From: Hungatella hathewayi WAL-18680
Lineage (GTDB): Bacteria > Bacillota > Clostridia > Lachnospirales > Lachnospiraceae
Direction: 5' to 3'
Assembly: GCF_000235505.1 (NCBI RefSeq)
Contig: NZ_JH379027.1
Location: 2,100,920 to 2,151,009 of the forward strand
DNA length: 50,090 nucleotides
The notes below the pieces were generated by a model that saw only the letters and a list, made by a program, of their open reading frames with translations, was not told where the DNA came from and did no database searches. Of the stretch, positions 16,362 to 25,424 are shown one piece after another. Position 1 is the stretch's first letter; every line of letters starts with the position of its first letter. Made by a program: the position numbers and the translations under genes.

Positions 16362-17660
16362 ATGAATAAGAAGAAAGTATGGGAGAGTTACCGGTTTCCG
16401 CTGATTCTGCTGGCGGGTATCGTGATTGGAGCAATCATTGGTCTGGTTTTCGGGGAAAAAGCCACGGTGCTGGCGCCGCTTGGTGACATTTTTATCAACC
16501 TGATGTTTACCATTGTGGTGCCGATGGTGTTTATCTCTATCACCAACGCGGTGGGCAGTATGCTGAATATGAAGCGTCTGGGCAAGATTCTGGGAAGCCT
16601 GGTAGTTACCTTTATTGTGACGGGACTGTTTGCAGCGGTTTTGGTACTGGTGGTAGTGAATATCTGGCCGCCGGCAGCCAATACCACCATCACCATGGGA
16701 AGTGGGGAGATGGAGGAAACGGCCAGCATCAGTTCTATGATTGTCAATACGCTGACGGTTGATGATTTCAGCGGGCTTATGAGCCGGAAGAACATGCTGC
16801 CATTGATTGTGTTTGCAATCATGTCAGGAATTGCCGTGTCGGCCTGTGGCGGCGAGGAGAGTCCGGTGGGACAGCTGCTCTGCAACCTGAATAAGATTAT
16901 CATGAAACTGGTTGATATGATTATGAAGCTGGCTCCTATCGGTCTTGGCGCTTACTTTGCCAACCTGGTTGGAGAGTTTGGTCCTCAGCTGATTGGGGAT
17001 TACGGACGGACCATGCTGGTGTATTATCCTATGTGTCTGGTGTACGCGGGTATTTTCTTCCCGGCCTATGCCTACTTCGCGGGAGGCAAGCTGGGCGTGA
17101 AGAAGATGTTGAAGAGCATTTTCAATCCGGCTATCACGGCATTTGCAACGCAGAGCTCCGTGGCGACTATTCCAGTCAATATGGAGGCCTGCCGGGAGAT
17201 TGGAGTGCCGGAAGATATCAGCAATATTGTATTGCCGATGGGAGCAACCATGCATATGGATGGCTCGGTATTGTCGGCTATCACGAAAATTGCGTTTCTG
17301 TTTGGAGTTTTTCATATTCCTTATACCGGGGTTGGCACCTATGCCATGTCCATTGTGGTTGCCATCTTGAGCGCCTTTGTTCTGTCGGGAGCGCCGGGCG
17401 GCGGTCTGGTTGGGGAAATGCTGATTGTCAGCCTGTTTGGATTCCCAGGGGAGGCATTTCCACTGATTGCCACCATTGGATTCCTGGTTGACCCGCCGGC
17501 TACCTGCCTGAATGCATCCGGAGATACCATTGCGTCCATGATGATTGCACGTGTGGTGGAAGGGAAGGACTGGCTGACGAAGGCACCAAAGAAAACCATC
17601 TGTGATGGAGATACATCCAAAATGGCGGACGCGGAAATGGCGGCGGCCACGAAGGAGTAA
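16362..17660 (+). CDS. Dicarboxylate/amino acid:cation symporter (DAACS family)
   Basis: The 432-residue protein has about eight transmembrane helices plus re-entrant loops typical of the glutamate/serine/cystine symporter family. AFATQSSVATIPVN (about 256-269) corresponds to the conserved serine-rich hairpin, and LPMGATMHMDG and DPPATCLNASGD correspond to the cation/substrate-binding helices. Family members include GltP, SstT and the cystine carrier TcyP; the context with a C-S lyase and cysteine desulfidase favours cystine, cysteine or a related amino acid, but this is inference. An in-frame ATG at 16347 lies within the GGAGGAGG ribosome-binding site, so 16362 is preferred. Confidence 0.88.
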   Translation: MNKKKVWESYRFPLILLAGIVIGAIIGLVFGEKATVLAPLGDIFINLMFTIVVPMVFISITNAVGSMLNMKRLGKILGSLVVTFIVTGLFAAVLVLVVVNIWPPAANTTITMGSGEMEETASISSMIVNTLTVDDFSGLMSRKNMLPLIVFAIMSGIAVSACGGEESPVGQLLCNLNKIIMKLVDMIMKLAPIGLGAYFANLVGEFGPQLIGDYGRTMLVYYPMCLVYAGIFFPAYAYFAGGKLGVKKMLKSIFNPAITAFATQSSVATIPVNMEACREIGVPEDISNIVLPMGATMHMDGSVLSAITKIAFLFGVFHIPYTGVGTYAMSIVVAILSAFVLSGAPGGGLVGEMLIVSLFGFPGEAFPLIATIGFLVDPPATCLNASGDTIASMMIARVVEGKDWLTKAPKKTICDGDTSKMADAEMAAATKE

Positions 17661-17701
17661 CATTTTTATAATATATGATTATCATTGAGGAGGAATTTAT
17701 C

Positions 17702-17956
17702 ATGAAAGTAACAGTGATTGGAAGTCATCTTTGCCCGGATACCCTGGAGGCGCTGCATCAGCTGAGCGGTGTGGGAGCAGATATTACGTTTAAGGATATC
17801 TTATCCTGCCATGCGGATTTGAGGGCGTATCTGGATTTGCGCGATAACAGTGAGGTATATGCGGAAATCCGCGGCACGGAGCGTCTTGGTGTGCCATGCT
17901 TTGTGTGTGAGGATGGAACGGTGACGCTGGATATTCAGGCGGTTCTTGGGAAATAA
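17702..17956 (+). CDS. Glutaredoxin-related small thioredoxin-fold protein
   Basis: The 84-residue protein has an N-terminal beta strand followed by a CPDT motif (C11) in the redox-active position and a GVPCFV segment near 66-71 containing the cis-proline that follows the thioredoxin-fold core. The second CXXC cysteine is absent, so chemistry would be monothiol, although C71-type extra cysteines are present. It lies 41 nt behind the symporter, with GAGGAGG before the ATG, and probably shares its transcript. In this operon it might handle cysteine-derived persulfide or reduce cystine; neither is shown. Similar short genes follow DAACS symporters in other clostridia, as far as I recall. Confidence 0.72.
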   Translation: MKVTVIGSHLCPDTLEALHQLSGVGADITFKDILSCHADLRAYLDLRDNSEVYAEIRGTERLGVPCFVCEDGTVTLDIQAVLGK

Positions 17957-17983
17957 AGTGAGAGTTTTGGTGTGATAGTGGTC

Positions 17984-18032
17984 CGGCTTCTGGCTGCCCC
18001 CGAGGGATACGGGAGCGGCCAGGGCCGTTTTT
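17984..18032 (+). terminator. Terminator-like hairpin between the glutaredoxin-like gene and the desulfidase gene
   Basis: Outer CGGC/GCCG (17984-17987 with 18024-18027), middle CTGGC/GCCAG (17990-17994 with 18018-18022) and inner CCCG/CGGG pairs form a long GC-rich stem, followed by TTTTT (18028-18032). Only 59 nt separate it from the next ATG and no clear promoter lies between. Confidence 0.8.
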
Positions 18033-18091
18033 CCATTCGGGGATATGGGGGAAAGCGATTTCGCTGAGTGGGAGCTGGAAAGGAGTAAGAA

Positions 18092-19489
18092 ATGCATGAA
18101 TTGACAAGGTTAATCAGAGAGGATATGAAGCCGGCGCTGGGGGTGACGGAGCCGGGGGCGATTGCATTTGCGGCAGCGACGGCCAGGGAGCATCTTGGGG
18201 GAGAGGTGGAGCATGTGTATCTGCGGTTGAACAGCGGGATGTTTAAAAATGCGTTCACCTGCGGTATCCCTGGGAGCGATGAGGTGGGGAATTATCATGC
18301 GGCGGCGCTGGGCGCGGTGGCGGCGGATGCCAGGAAGGGGCTGGAATGTCTGGAGGGAATCACGCCGGAGGAGGAGCGAAAGGCCCGGGAAATGGTGGAG
18401 AGCGGGCGTGTCAGCGTGGATATGAGTGAGATAAGCAGCCGGATTTTTATCGAGGTCAAGGTGGCGGGAGGCGGTTCGGAGGCCACGGTTACCATCCGGG
18501 ATTCCCATATGAATGTGGTGGAGATTACGGAGAATGGGGAAGTGGTATACTCGAAGGAAGCGGAGCAGGATGCAGAGGGCAAGTCCGGGCGGAGCGCAGA
18601 GGGCGAATCGGAGCAGAGCGCAGAATACGAATCCGGGCAGTGTGCAAAGACTGAAGCGGAGCAGAGTGCAGAGGGCGAATCTGGCCGCCCGGCTGACAAG
18701 GCGGATGAGGTATGTCTGATTCACCGCTATACCTTGAGACAGCTCTACGACTATGTGCGTGAGGTGCCGGTGGAGGAGATTGCATTTATCGACAAGGCGT
18801 TTGACATGAACCGGGAATTGCTGGAGGAGGGACTCCACAGTTCTAAGACAACTTACGGGCCGTATCTGTTCAGGAAGAATGGTGGTAAGATCATTTCTGA
18901 GGATGAGCGGCTGACGGCCTCCCTGCTCTGCAACGGCGCCATCGAGGCGAGGGTGCTGGGGCTCTCCAAGCCGGCTATGAGTATCACCGGCTCCGGCGCC
19001 CACGGGATTATCGCCACCATGCCGCTGTACGGCGCCTGTATGGTGAATGGATATTCAAAAGAAGCCCTGCTGCGCGCCACGGCCCTGAGTTATCTGGTGT
19101 GCATGTATATCAAGGAATACTCCGGCAAGCTGTCCGCCTTCTGCGGCTGCGCCATTGCCGCCGGAACTGGAATGGCCTGCGGTCTGGTGCTTTTGCGCGG
19201 CGGTTCCGTGGAAATGATGGAGAAGACCATCAGCAACATGGCCAGCAGCATTACCGGCATGATATGCGACGGCGGGAACCAGGGATGCACCATGAAGGGG
19301 ATCGTGGCGGTGGACGCGGCCTATGAGTCCGTAGAACTGGCCATGAACGGCATTTTCATTTCCAACGTCCACGGAATCAACGGGGACACGCCGGAGAAGA
19401 CCATGGAACATATGGGAAGAATCGCATCTCCGGGAATGGTGGGGACGGAGAAGACGATTGTTGAGATATTGGAGGAGAAGAGGCGCTGA
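18092..19489 (+). CDS. L-cysteine desulfidase family protein (UPF0597, CyuA/YhaM-like) with repeat insert
   Basis: The 465-residue protein belongs to the serine dehydratase alpha-like/UPF0597 family that includes E. coli CyuA (YhaM) and clostridial cysteine desulfidases, which use a [4Fe-4S] cluster to turn L-cysteine into pyruvate, ammonia and sulfide. Candidate ligands are the cysteines in FCGCAIAAGTGMACG (about 350-364) and ICDGGNQGC (about 390-398); GAHGIIA is also conserved. Residues 161-200 form a hydrophilic insert of five 8-residue repeats that makes the protein about 40 residues longer than usual. AAGGAG precedes the ATG. Its place behind the MalY-type gene and symporter supports a cysteine-degradation role; serine as alternative substrate cannot be excluded. 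Confidence 0.87.
   Translation: MHELTRLIREDMKPALGVTEPGAIAFAAATAREHLGGEVEHVYLRLNSGMFKNAFTCGIPGSDEVGNYHAAALGAVAADARKGLECLEGITPEEERKAREMVESGRVSVDMSEISSRIFIEVKVAGGGSEATVTIRDSHMNVVEITENGEVVYSKEAEQDAEGKSGRSAEGESEQSAEYESGQCAKTEAEQSAEGESGRPADKADEVCLIHRYTLRQLYDYVREVPVEEIAFIDKAFDMNRELLEEGLHSSKTTYGPYLFRKNGGKIISEDERLTASLLCNGAIEARVLGLSKPAMSITGSGAHGIIATMPLYGACMVNGYSKEALLRATALSYLVCMYIKEYSGKLSAFCGCAIAAGTGMACGLVLLRGGSVEMMEKTISNMASSITGMICDGGNQGCTMKGIVAVDAAYESVELAMNGIFISNVHGINGDTPEKTMEHMGRIASPGMVGTEKTIVEILEEKRR
18572..18691 (+). repeat. Five 24-nt tandem repeats coding an 8-residue acidic repeat
   Basis: The units translate as AEGKSGRS, AEGESEQS, AEYESGQC, AKTEAEQS and AEGESGRP at 24-nt steps from 18572. They form an in-frame, hydrophilic, probably disordered insert inside the desulfidase-family protein. 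Confidence 0.9.
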
Positions 19490-19529
19490 GGAATACGGTG
19501 GCCGGTTTTAGACAGAGACGGAAAAGACA

Positions 19530-19559
19530 TTGTCAAATTATGGGAAGTTATGTTATAAT
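19530..19559 (+). promoter_or_regulatory. Sigma-A promoter for the molybdenum hydroxylase operon
   Basis: TTGTCA (19530-19535) and TATAAT (19554-19559) are separated by 18 bp. Transcription would start near 19566, leaving an 87-nt leader before the GTG start at 19653. Confidence 0.75.
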
Positions 19560-19652
19560 CTGGCTTATGTCATGTATGATAAGATAGAATGGATAGATGG
19601 CAGGAGAACGAATGGTTTCCTGCCATTTCTGTGCGAAAAGGGGAGGCAGTCT

Positions 19653-20502
19653 GTGTTTAGAGCGAGGGAATATGTGAAGGTGAAGAGTCTGGAGGAGGCG
19701 TATCAGCTGAACCAGAAGAAGAGCACCCTGGTGGTTGGCGGAATGATGTGGGTGAAGATGGCGAAGTTCCAGAAGATGACGGTGGTGGATTTGTCAGGGC
19801 TGGGGCTGGATGGAATCGAGGAGACGGATGAGGAATTCCGGATTGGGTGTATGTGTACCCTGCGGGATTTGGAACTGCATCCGGGACTGAAGGCGGCGTT
19901 TGGAATGCCGGGAAGCGGGGAGAGTCTGATGAAGGCCTGTACCAGGCATATCGTGGGCGTGCAGTTTCGCAACTGCGCCACGGTTGGCGGGAGCATCTTC
20001 GGGCGGTTCGGGTTCTCCGACGTGATGACAGCCATGATGGCGCTGGATACTTATGTGGAGCTGTATCGAGGGGGGAATCGTGCCGCTGGCGGAGTTTGTT
20101 GACAGGCCAAGGGACAATGATATATTAGTGAGAGTTATTATCAAGAAGGACGATAGAAGAGCCGCTTATGTATCCCAGCGGCTGAGCAAGACCGATTTTC
20201 CGCAGATTGCGGTGGCGGTGTCAAAGACCGGGGATACCTGGAATGTGGCAATCGGGGCGAGACCGTCCAGAGCCAGACTGGTGCAGGTGACGGCGGATGG
20301 CTGTGATGCGGAAGAGAAGGTGGAGACAGACGGCAATACAGCGTCAGGTGACGGAGCAGTGAGCCCATATGCAGCCCTGGCGGAGGCGGCCGTGTCCCAG
20401 TTTTCCTTTGGCAGCAACCTGCGTGGCAGCGGGGAGTACCGGGAGGCGCTGGCGAAGGTGTATGTGCGTCGTCTGATGGAGCAGATTGGGGAGGTAGAGT
20501 AG
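19653..20502 (+). pseudogene. Molybdenum hydroxylase FAD-binding subunit, split by a frameshift
   Basis: The product is a CO dehydrogenase/xanthine dehydrogenase-type medium subunit, with the FAD-binding core marked by LVVGGMMWVKM, TLRDLE and QFRNCATVGGSIFGRFGFSD. Translation probably starts at GTG 19653 behind GGGGAGG. The first frame runs to a stop at 20102; the second half continues one frame over from about 20076 to 20502. Removing one G from the run of six at 20070-20075 joins them as LYRGGIVPLAEFVDR and gives about 282 residues, the normal family length. It is therefore either a real frameshift mutation, a slippage-prone tract or a sequencing error. It is the first gene of a three-subunit operon, followed 1 nt later by the 2Fe-2S subunit. 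Confidence 0.85.
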
Positions 20503-20503
20503 G

Positions 20504-20962
20504 ATGAACATTCAATTTCTGTTAAATGGTATGCCGGTGGAGGCAGACGTGGCGGCGGACATGCTGCTGATTGATTTGCTGCGGGAGAAGGGCTGTTACA
20601 GCGTGAAGCGAGGCTGTGAGACGGCCAACTGCGGACTGTGTACCGTGTGGTTGGATGAGAAGCCGGTGCCGTCCTGTTCCATTCTGGCGGCCAGAGTCCA
20701 TAAGCACGCGGTGATTACCCTGGAGTGCCTTCAGGAGGAGGCGGAGGAATTTGGCCGTTTTCTGGCGGGAGAAGGGGCGGAGCAGTGTGGTTTTTGCAGT
20801 CCCGGCTTTATCATGAATGTGCTGGCGATGGAGAAAGAGCTGACGGACCCCACGGAGGAGGAAATCCGGGAATACCTGGCGGGCAATCTCTGCCGCTGTA
20901 CCGGATATATGGGACAGCTTCGTGCCATCAGGAAATATTTGCACAGAAAGGACGGAAGATAG
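20504..20962 (+). CDS. Molybdenum hydroxylase 2Fe-2S subunit
   Basis: The 152-residue protein is the small electron-transfer subunit of a xanthine dehydrogenase-type enzyme. The plant-ferredoxin-like cluster is held by C38, C43, C46 and C58, and the second cluster by C95, C98, C130 and C132 (CGFC and CRC motifs). It passes electrons from the molybdenum centre to FAD. It is intact and of normal length, unlike the genes on both sides. The start codon of the molybdenum subunit follows its stop directly (TAGATG), so the three subunits should be made together. Confidence 0.93.
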   Translation: MNIQFLLNGMPVEADVAADMLLIDLLREKGCYSVKRGCETANCGLCTVWLDEKPVPSCSILAARVHKHAVITLECLQEEAEEFGRFLAGEGAEQCGFCSPGFIMNVLAMEKELTDPTEEEIREYLAGNLCRCTGYMGQLRAIRKYLHRKDGR

Positions 20963-23258
20963 ATGAAGAGCGGATATCGTGCGGTGTCGGCGCCGGTGAT
21001 CAAGAAGGACGCTATGGCGCTTGTGACCGGGAAACCGGTATATATGGATGATTTGGCCCCACAGGGCAGTCTGGTGGTGAAGGTGCTGAGAAGCCCACAT
21101 GCCCATGCAATCATCGATGAGATTGATACGGATATGGCGAAGAAGGTGCCGGGGATTGCCTGTGTGCTGACCTGGAAGGACGTGCCGGGGAAACGCTTTA
21201 CCATGGCGGGGCAGACCTACCCGGAGCCCAGCCCCTATGACCGGCTGATTCTGGACCGGAAGGTGCGGTTTGTGGGGGATGCGGTGGCGATTGTGGCCGG
21301 GGATAACGAGGCCGTGGTGGACCAGGCGATGCGGATGATCAAGGTGAAATACACCGTGCTGGAAGCAATTCTGGATTTCCATAAGGCCAAGGATCATGAC
21401 GTGCTGATCCACCCGGAGGAGAACTGGCGGACCCTGGTTCCGGTGGGCGCCCACAATAAACGGAATCTCTGCGCGTCCAGCGTGGAGGAGCACGGCGACG
21501 TGGACGGGGTGATGGCGGACTGCGACATTGTCATGGAGCGGACCTATCACACCAAGGCCAATCAGCAGGCCATGATGGAGACCTTCCGTACCTACACCTA
21601 TCTGGATGTGTATGGGCGGTTAAATGTGCTGTCCTCCACCCAGGTGACCTTCCATGTGAGGCGGATTCTGGCTCATGCCCTGGACATTCCGAAATCAAAA
21701 ATCCGGGTAATAAAGCCCAGGATTGGCGGCGGCTTCGGCGCCAAGCAGACGGTGGTGGCAGAGGTGTATCCGGCCATTGTGACCTGGAAGACGGGAAAGC
21801 CGGCCAAGATGATTTACAGCCGCTACGAATCCCAGATTGCCTCCTCGCCGAGACATGAGATGGAAGTGACCGTGAAGCTGGGGGCGGACAGGGACGGCAC
21901 CATCCGGGCCATGGATGTCTACACCCTGTCCAACACCGGTGCTTACGGCGAGCACGGCCCGACAACCGGTTGGCCTGTCCGGGCATAAATCCATTCCGCT
22001 GTACAGCTCCCTGGAGGCGCACCGCTTTGGCTACGACGTGGTTTACACCAACGTGATGTCGGCCGGCGCCTACCGGGGCTACGGCGCCACCCAGGGAATC
22101 TTCGCGGTGGAGTCGGCGGTCAATGAGCTGGCAGCGGAGCTTTCCATGGATGCGGTAAAGCTTCGTGAGAAGAACATGGTGCGGGAGGGCGATGTGATGC
22201 CCGCCTACTACGGGGAAACGGCCAACAGCTGCGCCCTGGACCGCTGTATGGCCTGCGCGAAGGAAATGATTGGCTGGGAGGAGAAATATCCGCGGCGTGA
22301 TATGGGCAACGGAAAAGTGCGCGGCGTGGGCGTGGCCATGGCGATGCAGGGCTCCTCCATTTCCAACGTGGACGTGGCTTCCGTGTCCATCAAGGTCAAT
22401 GACGATGGATTCTACACGCTGATGATTGGCGCTTCCGATATGGGAACCGGATGCGATACGATTCTGGCCCAGATGGCGGCGGACTGTCTGGAATGCTCTG
22501 TGGATGAGATTGTGGTCTACGGGACGGACACCGACATTTCGCCCTATGACTCCGGTTCTTACGCGTCCAGCACCACCTACCTGACGGGAATGGCGGTGGT
22601 GAAGACCTGTGAGACGCTGAAGAAAAAGATTGTGGAAAAGGCGGCTAAGTATCTGGACTGTGATGCCTCCCTGCTGGAATTTGACGGGGATGCGGTGAGA
22701 GAACGGGATGGAGAGCGGAGCATTTCCATGAAGGAAATCGGAAACCGGGTGATGTGCAGCAATGAGGACGCTCTTTCGGCCTGTGAGTCCCACTATTCCC
22801 CGGTATCCCCGCCTCCGTTTATGGTGGGAATGGCGGAAGTGGAGGTGGATAAGGAGACCGGCGCCGTGGAGCTTATCGACTACGTGGCGGTGGTGGACTG
22901 CGGCACCGTGGTGAACCCGAATCTGGCGAGAATCCAGACGGAGGGCGGTCTGGTGCAGGGCATCGGCATGGCTCTTTTTGAGGATATCACCTATTCCGAC
23001 AAGGGCGTGCTGGCGCAGAACTCCTTTATGCAGTATAAACTCCCCACCAGGCAGGATATCGGCAATGTGCGGGTGGAATTTGAGAGCAGCTATGAGCCCA
23101 CCGGCCCCTTTGGCGCAAAATCCATCGGCGAGATCGTCATTAACACCCCGGCTCCGGCCATCGCCCAGGCGGTTTACAATGCGGTGGGCGTGCAGGTGAG
23201 AGAACTGCCGATTACGGCGGAGAAAATCTTTAGAGGGATGAGAGAAGGCCGTGATTGA
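20963..23258 (+). pseudogene. Molybdenum hydroxylase large (molybdopterin-binding) subunit, split by a frameshift
   Basis: The family is xanthine dehydrogenase/aldehyde oxidase large subunit. The first frame (20963-21988) contains GDAVAIVAGD and KPRIGGGFGAKQ; the second continues to 23258 with SAGAYRGYGATQG, a central DMGTGCDTIL and a C-terminal FGAKSIGEI whose Glu corresponds to the catalytic base. The break lies at ACAACCGGTTGG: dropping one G at 21968-21969 restores TTVGLSGHKSIPL and a continuous protein of about 764 residues. The enzyme hydroxylates a purine or other heterocycle using water and a molybdenum cofactor; substrate is undetermined. As for the FAD subunit, mutation and sequencing error cannot be separated here. 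Confidence 0.86.
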
Positions 23259-23293
23259 AACGCGGATGAAAGATCACAGAAAATAGATCACAG

Positions 23294-23320
23294 AAAGCCT
23301 GGTTTTCGGACCAGGCTTTT
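23294..23320. terminator. Bidirectional terminator between the Mo-hydroxylase operon and the NimA-like gene
   Basis: AAAGCCTGG (23294-23302) pairs with CCAGGCTTT (23311-23319) around an 8-nt loop. It is T-tailed on the plus strand and A-led on the same strand, so it can serve both converging genes. Confidence 0.85.
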
Positions 23321-23345
23321 GCATTTTGGTGGTTTGACAATATAG

Positions 23346-23846
23346 TTATGATTGGCTCTCTTCCGTTCTCATACGGGTAAGTTCGATGGCTTCCTTCCCT
23401 GTCATATGTTCAATGGTGATTTCGACACAGCTGAGCGCCTTCCATGCCTTCTGAATCTCTTTCTCGACAGCGTCCTGATCGTTGTAATATTTCAGCGATA
23501 ACACCTGGGCCGCGTGAAAGATTTCCTCGTCGCTTTCCAAAATTCTGGCTCTACCAAATACAATCACACTTCTGTAATAGGCGGTAAATTCCTCCGCCAC
23601 AACGTCATCCTTTTCAATCACACAGAGGGAAACTTTGCCGCACCGTTTCATGGAATCATACTTGTGGCCGGATTTTGCCTGGTGGAAATAGATTTTCCCG
23701 TCCGCATAGACATAGTTGATGGGAACGGTATAAGGATACCCGTCGTCCCCGGAAACGCCTAATACGGCTGTTTTCCCATCTTTCAGGATTTGAATCATCT
23801 CGGTTTCAGGCAGCTGCTGTTTGAACCTTCTCATTTCACGGAACAT
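23346..23846 (-). CDS. Pyridoxamine 5'-phosphate oxidase family flavoprotein (NimA-like)
   Basis: The 166-residue protein has the FMN-binding split-barrel fold: an N-terminal MRRFKQQLPETEMIQIL segment like the 5-nitroimidazole-resistance NimA group, then TAVLGVSGDDGYPYTVPINY and YFHQAKSGHKYD, which line the flavin site. Members bind FMN or F420 and reduce small electrophiles; NimA-type proteins are associated with nitroimidazole detoxification, but most homologues have no assigned substrate. GCGAGGA upstream sets the start at 23846, and a good promoter lies just beyond. It is a single-gene unit divergent from the MBOAT gene. Confidence 0.85.
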   Translation of the reverse strand: MFREMRRFKQQLPETEMIQILKDGKTAVLGVSGDDGYPYTVPINYVYADGKIYFHQAKSGHKYDSMKRCGKVSLCVIEKDDVVAEEFTAYYRSVIVFGRARILESDEEIFHAAQVLSLKYYNDQDAVEKEIQKAWKALSCVEITIEHMTGKEAIELTRMRTEESQS

Positions 23847-23887
23847 ATGGATTCCTCGCTTTCGAATTTCATTTTCCTGTTATTCTC

Positions 23888-23915
23888 ATTTTAACAAATT
23901 TTTTAAGATAGTCAA
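23888..23915 (-). promoter_or_regulatory. Sigma-A promoter for the NimA-like gene (minus strand)
   Basis: On the minus strand TTGACT (23915-23910) and TAAAAT (23893-23888) are separated by 16 bp in an AT-rich region, about 40 nt upstream of the start codon. Confidence 0.65.
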
Positions 23916-23982
23916 ATTTTTTGAAACTTTTTCCACCCTCCGCGCGTCTATCATTATAGAGATAAGGAGTGGGAGTGGAAGT

Positions 23983-25398
23983 ATGGTATTTAGCAGTTTT
24001 GAATTTTTAGTCTATTTTCTTCCGGGTTTTCTGCTGGTGTATTACCTGGCGCCCGCGAGATGGAAGAACAGCTGTCTGTTTGCAGGCAGCCTGATATTTT
24101 ATGCGGTTGGCGTACGGAATCATCCGTTTTATCTGGCGCTGATTGTGTGCTCGGTGCTGGTGAATTACCGGGTGGGACGGGCCATCGGGCTGGCGGGGAG
24201 AAAGTCCATCAGAAAGCGCTGGCTGGCGGCGGGGCTTGTCTACAACTTCGGCTGGCTGGTATTTTTTAAATATCTGGATTTTATTTTGGAAAATGTGAAC
24301 CGGGCCGGAGCGTGGATGGGAGCCAGCCGGCAGATTCCCTATCTGAATCTGGTTTTGCCAATTGGAATCAGTTTCTATACGTTTCAGATTAGTTCCTATC
24401 TGATTGACGTTTACCGGGGAAAGGTGAGGGCCGAGCGCTCCGTCATCGCCCTGGGGACTTATCTGTGCATGTTCCCCCAGCTGATTGCAGGGCCAATTGT
24501 GACATACAGTTCCGTAAATGTCCAGCTTCGCGCCAGGAAGCATTCGATGGCCAAGGTGGAGGAGGGACTGAAGCTGTTTACCCTGGGGCTTGGATATAAG
24601 GTCCTGATTGCCAACCAGGTAGCGGGGCTCTGGCATCAGGTCAACACCATCGGGTATGACAGCATATCGACGCCTCTGGCGTGGATGGGGATAGCCGCGT
24701 ACAGCTTTCAAATCTATTTTGACTTTTACGGGTATTCCCTGATGGCGAAGGGGCTGGGAAAACTGCTGGGCTTCCAGTTCCCGGATAACTTTTCCAACCC
24801 CTATCTGTCGTTGTCCATGACGGAGTTCTGGAGAAGATGGCACATCACGCTGGGCAGCTGGTTTCGGGAGTATGTGTACATTCCGCTGGGTGGAAACCGC
24901 AAAGGTTTTGCGCGCACTATCCGGAATATGCTGGCCGTGTGGCTGCTCACCGGCCTGTGGCACGGGGCCAGCTGGAATTTTATCCTGTGGGGATTTATGA
25001 TGTTTGTGTTAATCAGCGTGGAGAAGATGGGATGGGGCAAAGTCACGGAGCGGTTCCGGCTGCTGGGGCATCTTTACATGGCGCTCGTCATCCCATTGAC
25101 CTGGCTCATCTTTGCGGTGCCGGATATGGGGCAGATCGGGCTGTATCTGTCGAGACTGTTTCCATTTCTGGGAGGCGTGGAGGGAAATGTGTTCGCTGGC
25201 GATTATGTGAAATATGGAAAGATGTACGGCATTTCCATGATTGCGGCGCTCATATTCTCCACGGGACTGCCGGAGCGGATGTATCGGAAATGGAAATTCC
25301 ATGTGGTTACGGCGCTGCTTTTGACGGCGGTGTTCTGGGGAGCGGTCTACTGCATTTATCTGGGGATGGATGACCCGTTTTTATACTTTAATTTTTAG
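23983..25398 (+). CDS. MBOAT family membrane-bound O-acyltransferase (AlgI type)
   Basis: The 471-residue polytopic protein starts MVFSSFEFLVYFLPG, the usual AlgI-like beginning. The catalytic histidine is H327 in WHGASWNF; the conserved PQLIAGPIV (about 166) and FWRRWHITLGSWFREYVYIPLGG (split across about 284-306) are also present. The family transfers acetyl or other acyl groups across the membrane to polysaccharides or teichoic acids. The next gene, 26 nt later, encodes an exported SGNH protein, the usual partner that completes transfer outside the cell. AAGGAGTGGGAG decides the start; the frame is open upstream to 23821 but without similarity. The acceptor polymer is unknown and no glycan genes are nearby. 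Confidence 0.9.
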   Translation: MVFSSFEFLVYFLPGFLLVYYLAPARWKNSCLFAGSLIFYAVGVRNHPFYLALIVCSVLVNYRVGRAIGLAGRKSIRKRWLAAGLVYNFGWLVFFKYLDFILENVNRAGAWMGASRQIPYLNLVLPIGISFYTFQISSYLIDVYRGKVRAERSVIALGTYLCMFPQLIAGPIVTYSSVNVQLRARKHSMAKVEEGLKLFTLGLGYKVLIANQVAGLWHQVNTIGYDSISTPLAWMGIAAYSFQIYFDFYGYSLMAKGLGKLLGFQFPDNFSNPYLSLSMTEFWRRWHITLGSWFREYVYIPLGGNRKGFARTIRNMLAVWLLTGLWHGASWNFILWGFMMFVLISVEKMGWGKVTERFRLLGHLYMALVIPLTWLIFAVPDMGQIGLYLSRLFPFLGGVEGNVFAGDYVKYGKMYGISMIAALIFSTGLPERMYRKWKFHVVTALLLTAVFWGAVYCIYLGMDDPFLYFNF

Positions 25399-25424
25399 AT
25401 GAAACTCGGATAGGGGGAATTGTG

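Noticed and set aside
18572-18691. Repeats at regular 24-nt steps resembling a small CRISPR-like array
   Set aside because: There are no spacers, the units are contiguous, imperfect and in frame within a conserved enzyme.
23921-23954. Promoter for the MBOAT gene (TTGAAA and TATCAT)
   Set aside because: The spacer is 22 bp; another combination with normal spacing was not found.
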